A DNA stretch of 64,000 nucleotides, taken from NCBI RefSeq assembly GCF_018861295.1, contig NZ_JAHLDM010000011.1, forward strand, positions 76,390 to 140,389, in the 5' to 3' direction. The translations under genes and the position numbers were made by a program. Position 1 is the stretch's first letter; each line of letters opens with the position of its first letter. The stretch comes from Clostridium_AD estertheticum_D (GTDB lineage: Bacteria > Bacillota > Clostridia > Clostridiales > Clostridiaceae). A model generated the notes under the pieces. It worked only from the letters and a program-made list of their open reading frames with translations, searched no databases and was not told the origin of the DNA. Below, piece by piece: positions 27,101 to 35,325 of the stretch.

Positions 27101-28394
27101 TTAGACATTTCATATCTTGTCCACCAATATCTAGTATAAAATCTACTCCAGGCATAAAAAATTCTGCTGCCTTATAATGAGCTATGGTTTCAATTTCCCC
27201 AATGTCCACCTTCAATGCTGCCATTATTAGTTTTTCGCCATAACCTGTCACTGCTGAATTTTTAATAGTAACACCTTTAGGTATTATAGAATATATATGT
27301 TTTAGTGCTTTTCTAACTGAAGTCAATGGATTACCTTCATTACTGCCATAAAAAGAGTGCAAAATCGCCCCTTCTTCATCTATAAGTGTAACTTTAGTTG
27401 TTGTAGAACCTGCATCAATGCCCAAATAACAATTTCCAGTATACCCTTCAAGTTCACGTCTTTTAGCCTTATACTTGCTTTGCCTTTCATTAAAAACCTG
27501 TAGCTCATTATCATCTGCAAAAAGGGGCCTAAATCTACGAACATCATTACTTGTCGCTTCCATCAATTTTGGAAGCTGATTTTTTAAATGTTCAAATGAA
27601 ATAGTACTATTATCCTTTGAAGACATTGCAGCACCTACTGCTACAAATAGCTGAGAATCTTTTGGAAAAATAACTTGATTCTCTGTAAGTTTTAAAGTTT
27701 CGATAAACCTTTGTCGTAGCTCAGACAAGAAAAATAATGGTCCACCTAAAAATGCAACATTACCTCTAATTGGCCTACCACATGCGAGTCCGCTAATGGT
27801 TTGATTAACTACTGACTGAAAAACTGACACAGCAATATCTTCTTTTGCAGCACCTTCATTTAATAATGGCTGAATATCTGTCTTTGCAAAAACGCCGCAC
27901 CTAGCAGCTATTGGATATATAGTCTTATAGTTTTTGGCAAATTCATTAAGTCCAGTTGCATCCGTCTGGAGAAGGGATGCCATTTGATCAATAAATGCCC
28001 CTGTACCTCCAGCACAAGATCCATTCATCCTTTGATCTATTCCTCCATCAAAATAAATTATTTTTGCATCTTCTCCACCCAGTTCTATTGCTACATTAGT
28101 TCTCGGTATAATTTTCTCTATTGCATAAGTACTTGCTATTACTTCTTGAATAAAAGGTATATTCAACCATTTAGCTAATGCTAGTCCACCAGATCCCGTT
28201 ACAACTATAGTAATATCGGCCTCTGAAAAATTATTATAAGCTTCATTTAAAAGCTCTGCGATTGTACTTTTAATATCTGAAAAATGTCTCTGATACTTGC
28301 TATAAATCGTTTTTTCTTGCTCATCTAACACTACTATCTTAACAGTAGTAGATCCTACGTCTAACCCAACGTGTAATATATTTCTCATAATCAT
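24108..28394 (-). CDS. 2-hydroxyacyl-CoA dehydratase activator-related protein (double BadF/HgdC ATPase plus DUF2229)
   Basis: A 1428-residue protein. Two BadF/BadG/HgdC ATPase domains come first: phosphate loops GLDVGSTTVKIV (about residue 10) and GIDAGSTTTKVTLIDEEG (about 325), each followed by a GG-D/C-x-G region (GSCAGGTGAFI and SSGCGSFIE) that holds the bridging [4Fe-4S] cluster in true activators. A cysteine-rich linker CKQCANQC is at about 610. The C-terminal half is DUF2229 plus HgdB-like parts. The 1400+ length is normal for this clostridial family, whose exact role is not settled. Monocistronic; ribosome binding site GAGGAAAGAG. Confidence 0.9.
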   Translation of the reverse strand: MIMRNILHVGLDVGSTTVKIVVLDEQEKTIYSKYQRHFSDIKSTIAELLNEAYNNFSEADITIVVTGSGGLALAKWLNIPFIQEVIASTYAIEKIIPRTNVAIELGGEDAKIIYFDGGIDQRMNGSCAGGTGAFIDQMASLLQTDATGLNEFAKNYKTIYPIAARCGVFAKTDIQPLLNEGAAKEDIAVSVFQSVVNQTISGLACGRPIRGNVAFLGGPLFFLSELRQRFIETLKLTENQVIFPKDSQLFVAVGAAMSSKDNSTISFEHLKNQLPKLMEATSNDVRRFRPLFADDNELQVFNERQSKYKAKRRELEGYTGNCYLGIDAGSTTTKVTLIDEEGAILHSFYGSNEGNPLTSVRKALKHIYSIIPKGVTIKNSAVTGYGEKLIMAALKVDIGEIETIAHYKAAEFFMPGVDFILDIGGQDMKCLKVKNGVIDSIMLNEACSSGCGSFIETFAHSLNMEVAEFAEVALKAKRPVDLGSRCTVFMNSRVKQAQKEGASVGDISAGLSYSVIKNALQKVIKIRDPKDMGKKIIVQGGTFYNSAVLRAFEIISGREAVRPDIAGLMGAFGASLIAKERDEEGRVSTLLSLEQLDNLAIETTMGRCKQCANQCVLTINKFDNDREFISGNRCEKALGLSNKKEEIPNVYDYKYKRIFNYIPLKKEEAKRGTIGIPRVLNLYENYPFWFTFFTNLGFRVELSQRSSKKVYEMGIETIPSESACYPAKIAHGHIMSLINKGIDLIFYPCIPYEKKERKNADDHYNCPIVTSYPEVIKNNMDILKERNVRFLNPFISLDNKKALDKRLADELVSFGISKKEVVIAAELAWTETEKVKLDIRNKGEEVVEYIRRTGKRGIVLAGRPYHIDPEINHGIPSVITDFDMPVLTEDSVAHLGIIEGPLRAVDQWVYHSRLYAAASFVSKEPNIELIQLNSFGCGLDAVTSDQVAQILEDNGKIYTTLKIDEGNNLGAARIRIRSLKAALYERDKNGVLPSKVQEPDKKIIFTKEMRKKHTILCPQMSPIHFQFLQEAFNSSGYNLQILPSVDTKAVDEGLKYVNNDACYPTIIVVGQLIAALKSGKYDVENTSVIISQTCGGCRATNYIGFLRKGIKDAGFPQVPVISLNAAGLEKNPGFKFSYPIIKKSFMALVYGDLLMRVLYKVRPYEVVEGSANLLYEKWVKVCKIAVAEGKNKEFKNNITGIVSEFDLLEIKNIIKPKVGLVGEILVKFDPIANNNIIDVIEKEGGEAVMPDLIDFFLYCAYDADFKYKYLGKSRTDKIINNVAIQYIESYRKHMKLVLEKSKRFTPPKTIQELAAIASPIISLGNQSGEGWFLTAEMVELIESGTKNIVCVQPFACLPNHVSGKGMIKELKRRNKGANITAIDYDPGASEVNQINRIKLMMSIAFKNLKSEEEIKTAYDEAASDKKED

Positions 28395-28821
28395 CTTCTC
28401 TTTCCTCGCAAGTTCGATTTATTTTTGTTTCTAAAATCTATTATATATATTTATGCGTCTTGATATAAACCCATTATTTTTTAAAATTTTTCTTTCATAT
28501 ATCCTATTTTTAGTTTATATATTTTTATTCTTCAAAAACATAATTTATTCTCAAAATCGCAACTTATTAGCATATTCTTTCCATTAATTATATCATTCTA
28601 ATATTTATTTTACATATCAACAACGTAAAATAAAAATTAAAAAACTAGTATATAATATTATAACTCAATAAATATGATATTTTCAACCTATTTTTGTTTA
28701 ATTATTTTAGAAACTAATGTCAATTATTTTCTATTCTTGTAAAAATACTTAATAACTATAATTTTGATTTAATACCATTTATCGTCATATTCTAAAATGT
28801 TCGTTAACAATACAATATAAG
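28395..28821. other. Gene-free AT-rich divergent intergenic region
   Basis: About 430 bases between the divergent activator and ABC ATPase genes. It holds long A/T runs but no recognisable TPP, SAM or other riboswitch core, and no credible short open frame with a ribosome binding site. Confidence 0.6.
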
Positions 28822-28851
28822 CCCTCATATACTAAACTATAACTTTGAGGG
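28822..28851 (+). promoter_or_regulatory. Stem-loop covering the ribosome binding site of the ABC ATPase
   Basis: CCCTCA (28822-28827) can pair perfectly with TGAGGG (28846-28851), which is the ribosome binding site of the GTG start at 28861. The 18-base loop is A/T only. This could lower or regulate translation. Confidence 0.35.
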
Positions 28852-28860
28852 GATGATAAA

Positions 28861-29634
28861 GTGATTAAAGTAGAAATTAATAATATATGTATGAATTACC
28901 ACTCCTTAACTGCTGAAACTCCTGCCCTAGCAGATATTTCTTTTGGTGTACAAGAAGGTCACTTTTTAAGTATTGTAGGGCCTTCTGGTTGCGGAAAATC
29001 TACGCTATTAAATATAATAGCAGGCTTAATTTCTCCGTCATCCGGAGAAATTAAAATCAATAGTAGTGCTGATAGCGTAAGTTTTTTAAAAATCGGATAC
29101 ATGTTTCAAAAGGATCAATTGTTTGACTGGCTAACTATATGGGACAATGTACTTCTAGGCCTTAAAATTAACCATTCTATTACAGCTGCCAATAAGGAAT
29201 TAGTAAAAAGACTTCTAATAAGTTATAATCTCTGGGAATTTAGAGACCATCACCCTAGAGAATTATCTGGAGGCATGAGGCAAAGGGTTGCTTTAATTAG
29301 AACCTTAGCTTTAAGTCCTGAATTACTTCTTTTAGATGAACCTTTTTCAGCTTTAGACTATCAAACTAGATTAAACATTAGTGATGAGGTTTATGAAATT
29401 ATAAAAAAAGAGAAAAAGACCACAATAATGGTAACACACGACATTGCAGAAGCCATCGCTATGTCCGATGAAATTATTATCCTTTCTAAACGCCCTGCTG
29501 TAATTGTTAAACACGTGACACTAGAATTTGGTGAAAACTTTTCTTATCCATTAAAACGTAGAGAGGCTCCAAATTTTAGTATTTACTTCAATGAAATTTG
29601 GAAGGAGTTGAATAATAATGCTGATTCAAAGTGA
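28861..29634 (+). CDS. ABC transporter ATPase, SsuB/TauB/ThiZ-like
   Basis: A 257-residue ATPase starting at GTG after GAGGGGATGATAAA. Walker A GPSGCGKSTLLN, Q-loop MFQKDQLFDWLTIWDN, signature LSGGMRQRVALIRTLAL, Walker B LLLLDEPFSALD and switch VTHDIAEAI. The Q-loop tryptophan-rich form is typical of nitrate/sulfonate/taurine/thiamine-precursor importers. It overlaps the permease gene by 17 bases. No binding protein is adjacent; the orphan at 12181-13206 is a plausible partner. Confidence 0.9.
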   Translation: MIKVEINNICMNYHSLTAETPALADISFGVQEGHFLSIVGPSGCGKSTLLNIIAGLISPSSGEIKINSSADSVSFLKIGYMFQKDQLFDWLTIWDNVLLGLKINHSITAANKELVKRLLISYNLWEFRDHHPRELSGGMRQRVALIRTLALSPELLLLDEPFSALDYQTRLNISDEVYEIIKKEKKTTIMVTHDIAEAIAMSDEIIILSKRPAVIVKHVTLEFGENFSYPLKRREAPNFSIYFNEIWKELNNNADSK

Positions 29635-30418
29635 TGAACAGAAAAAATATATTAAAGATGTAAAAAGAAAAAAATACATTATTATTTTTACAAGGATAAT
29701 AATATTAATAATATTTTTTAGTCTTTGGGAAATAGCCGGCAGACTCAAATGGATAGATTCATTCCTAACAAGTACACCCTCGAAAATGTTTACATCATTT
29801 ATACAGATATATAATGAAGGAACACTTTTAACTCATATCTGGGTAACATGTTTTGAAACCATAACAGGTTTTTTACTTGGAACAATTTTAGGTGCCCTTA
29901 TCGCAGTACTATTGTGGTGGTCCGATTTTGTATCCAAAGTTTTAGACCCATATTTAATTGTATTGAACGCTTTGCCTAAAGTAGCTCTTGCACCTATTAT
30001 TATATTTTGGGTAGGTAATGGTATAAAAGCAATAATAGTAATTGCTCTTTTAATATCAATAGTTGTAACTATAATAAGCATCCTAGGTGGCTTTAGAGAA
30101 GTGGATGAAGATAAAATAAAACTTTTAAAGACCTTTGGTGCCTCAAAACTTCAAATATTAATTACTCTAATTATTCCTGCTTCTATTCCTACTCTCATTT
30201 CTGCACTTAAAATAAACGTAGGGCTATCATGGGTCGGTGTAATTATGGGTGAATTCTTAGTAGCTAAAGAAGGTTTAGGTTTTTTAATAATTTATGGTGG
30301 TCAAGTTTCCGAGCTAGATATGGTAATGATGAGCATAGTAATACTCGCAATATTAGCTTACCTTATGTATGAGATGGTGGCATTTATTGAGAGAAAAGTG
30401 GTTTTTAAAAACAAATGA
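29618..30418 (+). CDS. ABC transporter permease, SsuC/ThiX-like
   Basis: A 266-residue permease with six predicted helices, beginning at about residue 20. The coupling loop LLKTFGASKLQILITLIIPASIPTL is the BPD_transp_1 EAA motif. The start has GGAAGGAGTTG upstream inside the ATPase gene. Together with the ATPase it makes an importer of the nitrate/sulfonate/pyrimidine class; substrate cannot be told from sequence. Confidence 0.9.
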   Translation: MLIQSDEQKKYIKDVKRKKYIIIFTRIIILIIFFSLWEIAGRLKWIDSFLTSTPSKMFTSFIQIYNEGTLLTHIWVTCFETITGFLLGTILGALIAVLLWWSDFVSKVLDPYLIVLNALPKVALAPIIIFWVGNGIKAIIVIALLISIVVTIISILGGFREVDEDKIKLLKTFGASKLQILITLIIPASIPTLISALKINVGLSWVGVIMGEFLVAKEGLGFLIIYGGQVSELDMVMMSIVILAILAYLMYEMVAFIERKVVFKNK

Positions 30419-30452
30419 AATTTTACTTATAATGAATATAAATTAAACCCTT

Positions 30453-30496
30453 GGACAGTATTTATATTGAATGACCAATTCAATGTAGTGCTGTCC
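30453..30496 (+). terminator. Stem-loop after the ABC permease
   Basis: GGACAG...ATTGAAT pairs with ATTCAAT...CTGTCC around a short loop. There is no good T run after it, so it may be a weak terminator or a transcript-end structure. Confidence 0.4.
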
Positions 30497-30601
30497 ATAT
30501 TAGTCTCATTTAAATTAATAGTGATCTAATATTAATTTTATTTTCATGAGATTTAGGATAACAAATTTGTAATTCTTTTAAGAATCATAAGGAGGATAAT
30601 A

Positions 30602-30958
30602 ATGGAATACTTTCAAAAAGCTAACGATATCTACAATACTAAAGATTATAATAGAGCAATATCTCTATATAAGAAAGCTGCTGAAATGAAAGATAATGAG
30701 GCCGGCGCACTTTATAACAGTGCAGTATGTTTTATTCACCTAAAAAAATATGAAAATGCAATACCTTTATTTCATGCTGCTATATCACTGCGCCGTGAAA
30801 GCAAATACTTTTTCAACTTAGCTTACTGTTATGCCATGTGTTTTAACAAACCAAAAGCATTATATTATTTTAATACCGCTTGGTCACTAAATAATGATGA
30901 TGAAGATTGTGAAAAGGCTATTAATTTATTATTAAAAAGTTATAAAAGAGCTACCTAA
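30602..30958 (+). CDS. Tetratricopeptide repeat protein
   Basis: A 118-residue protein made of about three TPR units (residues 3-36, 37-70 and 71-104), with the usual A-x-x-x-Y/F spacing in YNRAISLYKKAAEM and YENAIPLFHAAISL. Such proteins are adaptors; the partner is unknown. Ribosome binding site AAGGAGGAT. The stop codon lies inside the loop edge of the terminator hairpin. Confidence 0.85.
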   Translation: MEYFQKANDIYNTKDYNRAISLYKKAAEMKDNEAGALYNSAVCFIHLKKYENAIPLFHAAISLRRESKYFFNLAYCYAMCFNKPKALYYFNTAWSLNNDDEDCEKAINLLLKSYKRAT

Positions 30959-30978
30959 TTTTAGGTAGCTCTTCTTTT
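30946..30978 (+). terminator. Bidirectional terminator overlapping the TPR gene stop
   Basis: AAGAGCTACCT (30946-30956) pairs with AGGTAGCTCTT (30963-30973), then CTTTT on the plus strand. It contains the TPR stop codon and abuts the end of the convergent transglutaminase gene. Confidence 0.85.
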
Positions 30979-32146
30979 ACCATTCTCCAGCTATGCTCTC
31001 TTGCTTATGATCTATAGTAAATCTTTTAGTATCAAAATAGTCTCCTCCAATTAAAAATGTAGGATCTACATTAATCCACTTATTCTCACCTGCTATATAT
31101 ACTTGATTCCAAGCATGACTAACCCAATTACTTCCATTAAACCCTTGACCAGTTATAATTCTAACTTTTATATTGTTAGCTCTGCACATAGCGACGTATA
31201 GACATGCATAATCGAAACATATTCCACTTTTAGAATCAAAAGTTGGGATGGCCCCCGATGTCATTTGTGTATCATTATTTAATACTCTATTTGCTTTTTC
31301 ATCACTATAAACTATCTCACTACCTACCCACTTGTATATAGCCTTGGCTTTATCCCTCGTACCATTTTTACCTTGAGCTAAGTTAATAGCGAACTTATTT
31401 ATCTCATCATTAGACTTAACTCCTTGCTCTAGTGTAATACCATTGTAATAAACAATACCTTGTTTCTTATTATTTTGTACATTAGGCGCAAGTGTAGAAG
31501 GATCTTTCACAACTATCGTAAATGAATTATTAACGATATTAGGAAGTTTTTTCGCAAGTTTCGAATTAGTAAGAGGAATTACTACTTCCTTTGATATATA
31601 ATTGTATGCTTGTGATTCTTCCAAATACTTATTATATGTATCCGCTACATTGAGAAGTGACATAAAATTCAATACAAAAGTAATAACAATTACATAAGAA
31701 ATTGCTTTAGGCACTTGAAATATTGCACCAACAATTCTATTAAATAAAATACTCTTTTTCTTTAACTTATTCTCTATAGTATCAAATAAAGGATAAAGAG
31801 TGATATGAGCAATAATATTAACAACAAAAGTTATGATGCTGTAAATTATCATTATCAAAAGTGGCATAAGCAATATATAAATTACCAATGGATTACTATT
31901 AATAAATTCTATAGCCTTTGGCGGTATATTTTTATATATGTTTGCATACATACCTTCATCATGTTGAATAAATATTTTTTTAGTGTAATAAATGCCTAAA
32001 CACAAAGAAAACAAAAAAGAAAAGCTTTGAAATACGCCTTCAATAGATCCTTTTAAATATTCCGATGAAAACTTAGATATAAACCCTCTAATTATTGGGT
32101 ATATAAATAATAATAGCAAAATCATACTTACGGGTTGCCTAAACAA
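30977..32146 (-). CDS. Membrane-anchored transglutaminase-like protein
   Basis: The N-terminal half carries four to five membrane helices reminiscent of CvpA-type proteins. The C-terminal half is an extracytoplasmic transglutaminase-like domain. The catalytic triad is visible: Cys in GICFDYACLYVAMC, His in NWVSHAWNQVYI and Asp in WINVDPTF. The frame opens at GTG 32155, but that GTG is within the ribosome binding site AGGTGAT, which suits the TTG at 32146. Such proteins act on cell-wall or surface proteins as proteases or transferases; substrate unknown. Confidence 0.8.
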   Translation of the reverse strand: MFRQPVSMILLLLFIYPIIRGFISKFSSEYLKGSIEGVFQSFSFLFSLCLGIYYTKKIFIQHDEGMYANIYKNIPPKAIEFINSNPLVIYILLMPLLIMIIYSIITFVVNIIAHITLYPLFDTIENKLKKKSILFNRIVGAIFQVPKAISYVIVITFVLNFMSLLNVADTYNKYLEESQAYNYISKEVVIPLTNSKLAKKLPNIVNNSFTIVVKDPSTLAPNVQNNKKQGIVYYNGITLEQGVKSNDEINKFAINLAQGKNGTRDKAKAIYKWVGSEIVYSDEKANRVLNNDTQMTSGAIPTFDSKSGICFDYACLYVAMCRANNIKVRIITGQGFNGSNWVSHAWNQVYIAGENKWINVDPTFLIGGDYFDTKRFTIDHKQESIAGEW

Positions 32147-32238
32147 TACTATCACCTGCTTTAATTCGTATCATCTTTTTCCTCCGACTTATTATATTTT
32201 GAGGATGAGATAAACTAAAGTTATAATTCACCTCATAT

Positions 32239-33114
32239 CTATTCATCTTCCACACCGTTAATCAAATTTCTTAATACTTTTTTGATTTGTTCCCACCTAA
32301 AACCACGTCGCAAAAGATAATCGTAAAGCCTTTTGTATATTTTTCTCTTATCAGTCTCTGACTTAATTAATATATTGTACCTTTTACTAGCTAGTTCGTA
32401 CAATTTATTATAATCTTCCTCAGCTGTATCTTCATAGTTCTCACCTTTGGACAAAGGTATCCCGTCTACAATGTCATCATCCTTGTCATCACTCGCGATT
32501 TCATCCATAACTTTTCTGATTAGTTCGTAATCATATCCACTACGGGCTAAATAATCTGATGTTTTTTTGTATAGTTTTTGGTGGTCTTTTTCACTCTTAG
32601 CTAATGTTACAATCTTTTTATTTGCTAACTTCAAAGCTGTTTCTATTAGCTGCTCACTAGTTATTTTATTAAGTTCTTCATTAATCAATTCTTTTGGTAG
32701 AAATTTTTTTAATAATGCAAACTTAATCTTATTTTTACCACAAGATCTAATTTTCTCTTTTATATATAACTTAATAAATAGACTATCATCAATAAAATCA
32801 TACTGCCTTAAAAAGTCCATTACCCGTTCTATGGTCTTAGCATCAAATTCTTTCATCGTTAATTTATCTATTACTTGCTTTGTTGACTTAAAACTTCTTT
32901 CTAAAAAGTGAAGTGCACAAGTTTTTCCTTTTATATAATTATCTTCATTAACTATATTGTAAAGACTCTGCTTGTCCATGGCTCTACCCTTAGTTATATT
33001 ATGAATATAAACAAGCTGAGCATCACATGCAAAAGCATACTCGCCATCTATATAGATGTTAACTCTAGCCTTGTTCTTCTTTTGGAATTCAATTTTTGTA
33101 ATAAGACTATTCAA
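32239..33114 (-). CDS. recX: Regulatory protein RecX, with a duplicated C-terminal module
   Basis: RecX binds RecA filaments and modulates recombination. TTG start with AGAGAGG upstream. The N-terminal part and the three-helix repeats (KEFDAKTIERVMDFLRQYDFIDD) match the family. At 291 residues it is longer than usual RecX (about 150-220). The extra part is an internal duplication: residues 161-208 (LKLANKK...DEIAS) and 239-287 (YELASKR...RNLIN) are clearly homologous, separated by an acidic linker. It starts two bases after the M16 peptidase stop, so the two are cotranscribed. Confidence 0.85.
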   Translation of the reverse strand: MNSLITKIEFQKKNKARVNIYIDGEYAFACDAQLVYIHNITKGRAMDKQSLYNIVNEDNYIKGKTCALHFLERSFKSTKQVIDKLTMKEFDAKTIERVMDFLRQYDFIDDSLFIKLYIKEKIRSCGKNKIKFALLKKFLPKELINEELNKITSEQLIETALKLANKKIVTLAKSEKDHQKLYKKTSDYLARSGYDYELIRKVMDEIASDDKDDDIVDGIPLSKGENYEDTAEEDYNKLYELASKRYNILIKSETDKRKIYKRLYDYLLRRGFRWEQIKKVLRNLINGVEDE

Positions 33115-33116
33115 TA

Positions 33117-34370
33117 TTAGCCTCTCTTTTCTGGTAAAAATATGTGAATTGTTGGTTTTTGTAATACTTTTCTAGAAACATTATATAAATCCTCACTTTT
33201 AATATTTCCCATGTTTTTCATATCATCAGTAAATTGATATATATCTTCACTATCCATAGCCTGATGAAGTACATAATTTGAAAGATCCGTAGAATCCTCA
33301 AGCGTTGATGCAATGGCAGTTTTCATTATTTTTTTCATTAAAGATATTGTATTATCATCAAAAACTATTTTCTCAGTTTCGATGTCTTTAATTACAGTAT
33401 CAATTACATGGATTGCCTCATCAACATTTTTTTCTGATACCGAGGTATAAATATAAAGTGTTTTAACGTTATTTGAAGTATCTAAATGAGTGTAAACATC
33501 ATAAGACAATCCTCTTTCTTCACGTAGTTCTCTAAATAGTATAGAATTAGAACTTTCACCAAACTTAAAATTTAATATTCTAAGTGCAAGTTCCTCGTCT
33601 TTAGACAAACCATTAAATGTATATAAATAAAGTATTGTACTTTGTTCAATTTCTTTTTTATATGATATTTTTTTTATGAATTGTTGTTTTTCAGCTATTA
33701 TTTTTTTCTTTTCAAATTTGCTCTTAATCCATTTACCAAAACACTTACTTACAATATTTATTATGTCCTCATGTTCAAAGGGGGATACAATAGATATAAA
33801 AGAATTATTCGGCAAATAATATTTATTATAAAACTTAACAAGTTGCTCCCTTGTAACATTTTTTATAATATCTTCATTTCCAATAGTATCTTCCCTAAGC
33901 GGACTATATTTAAACGCGATTTCATTAACTCTTTGAAAACTTAAGTCTTCAATGTCATCATTAATTGTTCTAATTTCAGATAATATAACGCCTCGTTCCT
34001 TTTCAATTTCAGCAATAGGGAATGTAGAGTTTAAAAGCATATCCCCCATAAGTGTTATAGCATTCTCTAATTCTTCATTTAAAACCGTCGCACTATATAC
34101 TGTAGAATTAAAATCAGTATAAGCATTATATTCTCCACCTAAATTTTCTAAATCACTATTTAGCTTCTCATTAGTTCTAATATGTGTACCTTTAAACAGC
34201 ATATGTTCAATAAAGTGCGCTATGCCTTTTTCATCTTTTTCTTCAAAAAGCGAACCTATATTTACTCCAGCATGAACTGCTGATATTTGACTATCCTTTT
34301 TAATAGTAATAAGTTTTATACCATTACTTAGCTCTGTTTGTTTTGTGTTAAAAATTTCTTTAATCATCAT
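33117..34370 (-). CDS. M16-family zinc peptidase
   Basis: A 417-residue protein of the insulinase/pitrilysin family. The inverted zinc motif HxxEH is HFIEHMLFKG at about residues 48-57, and the downstream zinc-ligand glutamate is in ENAITLMGDMLLNSTFPIAEIEKERGVILSEI-type context. The C-terminal M16C domain follows. Two consecutive ATG codons (34370 and 34367) lie after AGGAG; the second has the better spacing. Cytoplasmic, no signal peptide. Cotranscribed with recX. Confidence 0.9.
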   Translation of the reverse strand: MMIKEIFNTKQTELSNGIKLITIKKDSQISAVHAGVNIGSLFEEKDEKGIAHFIEHMLFKGTHIRTNEKLNSDLENLGGEYNAYTDFNSTVYSATVLNEELENAITLMGDMLLNSTFPIAEIEKERGVILSEIRTINDDIEDLSFQRVNEIAFKYSPLREDTIGNEDIIKNVTREQLVKFYNKYYLPNNSFISIVSPFEHEDIINIVSKCFGKWIKSKFEKKKIIAEKQQFIKKISYKKEIEQSTILYLYTFNGLSKDEELALRILNFKFGESSNSILFRELREERGLSYDVYTHLDTSNNVKTLYIYTSVSEKNVDEAIHVIDTVIKDIETEKIVFDDNTISLMKKIMKTAIASTLEDSTDLSNYVLHQAMDSEDIYQFTDDMKNMGNIKSEDLYNVSRKVLQKPTIHIFLPEKRG

Positions 34371-34635
34371 ATTCTCCTTTAACCTAAAACTATATTATTA
34401 ATTATCATCTTAAAATACAATATTAATACATTCAAGAGGTAATTTATACCTTAATTTAAAAAATAATTTACTTACATTTAAGTAAAACGCATATGTTGTT
34501 TAACTATATCATACTTTTAACTACTTTAAACTATATTCTTAACCAATTTAAAGCACATTTTTTTGTGAATTATAGCAAAAGCTATTGACTAATCAAGAAT
34601 TATATACTAGAATTAAAGTTCGAGTCAAATACTCA

Positions 34636-34680
34636 TAGACAGTTCGCAACCATCCTGTCTTAAACTAAAACTATGGAGGC
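34636..34680 (+). promoter_or_regulatory. preQ1-I riboswitch controlling queT translation
   Basis: GACAG (34638-34642) pairs with CTGTC. The loop TTCGCAACCATC contains the CGCA and AACC bases of the class I preQ1 aptamer. The A-rich tail TTAAACTAAAA leads to ATGGAGG. Loop CCAT can pair with ATGG as the pseudoknot helix, overlapping the ribosome binding site. Ligand binding should therefore hide the site and shut off translation, as in the related Thermoanaerobacter aptamer. Confidence 0.88.
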
Positions 34681-34686
34681 ACAAAA

Positions 34687-35211
34687 TTGAATATTAAATT
34701 AAATGAAGGAACTATGTCTGTAAAAATAAGAAAAATCGTTTTTGCAGCAATGGTGGCTGCTATTTATGCGGCTTTAACTCTAAGCTTATCGTTTTTCAGC
34801 TTTGGAGTTATTCAATATCGCGTAGCTGAAGGGCTTACTATCCTACCTTACTTCGCATCCTTTTCTATTCCAGGATTGCTAATAGGTTGTATAGTTTCTA
34901 ATATTATAAGTCCACTAGGTATTATGGATATGGTTTTCGGTTCCCTTGCAACACTTATATCCGCAATTTTAACTTACTATATTGGTAAGAGCAAACTAAA
35001 GTTCAAAAAAATACTTGCTCCATTACCAGCTGTGCTAGTAAATGCCTTTGTTATAGGCATACTGTTAAAGCTTTTATATGTCAAGGACATGCCCCTTTTA
35101 CTTTGTATGCTGCAAGTTGCATGGGGAGAATTAGTCTGCTGTTATGGAATTGGATTACCTCTTATTTATATTATTGAAAAGAACTCAATTTTGAGGAGTT
35201 TTTTAAAGTAA
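34687..35211 (+). CDS. queT: QueT-family queuosine precursor transporter
   Basis: A 174-residue membrane protein with about five to six helices and the QueT signature FGVIQYRVAEGLTILPYF. QueT proteins are S components of ECF transporters importing preQ1 or related precursors. The TTG start is 7 bases after the GGAGG that forms part of the preQ1 riboswitch, which supports this start over the internal ATG (MSVKI). The riboswitch independently confirms the substrate class. Confidence 0.92.
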   Translation: MNIKLNEGTMSVKIRKIVFAAMVAAIYAALTLSLSFFSFGVIQYRVAEGLTILPYFASFSIPGLLIGCIVSNIISPLGIMDMVFGSLATLISAILTYYIGKSKLKFKKILAPLPAVLVNAFVIGILLKLLYVKDMPLLLCMLQVAWGELVCCYGIGLPLIYIIEKNSILRSFLK

Positions 35212-35216
35212 TAATG

Positions 35217-35241
35217 AAAAGCAATTTAATTTTGCTTTTTT
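35217..35241 (+). terminator. Terminator of queT
   Basis: AAAAGCAA pairs with TTGCTTTT and a T run follows, five bases beyond the stop. Confidence 0.7.
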
Positions 35242-35325
35242 AGTTTAATATTTATTGTTTTGTATAGAAAATTGTAATAATAGATGTATTTGATACTTTA
35301 TGAGAAGAAAGAGGAATTTTAATTA

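Noticed and set aside
24108..28394. Fusion or assembly error because of the 1428-residue length
   Set aside because: Two activator domains plus DUF2229 at this length is the normal form of this clostridial family.
28395..28860. Possible TPP riboswitch before the ABC importer
   Set aside because: The conserved CTGAGA and ACCTGA-type core elements are absent; only a short hairpin over the ribosome binding site was seen.
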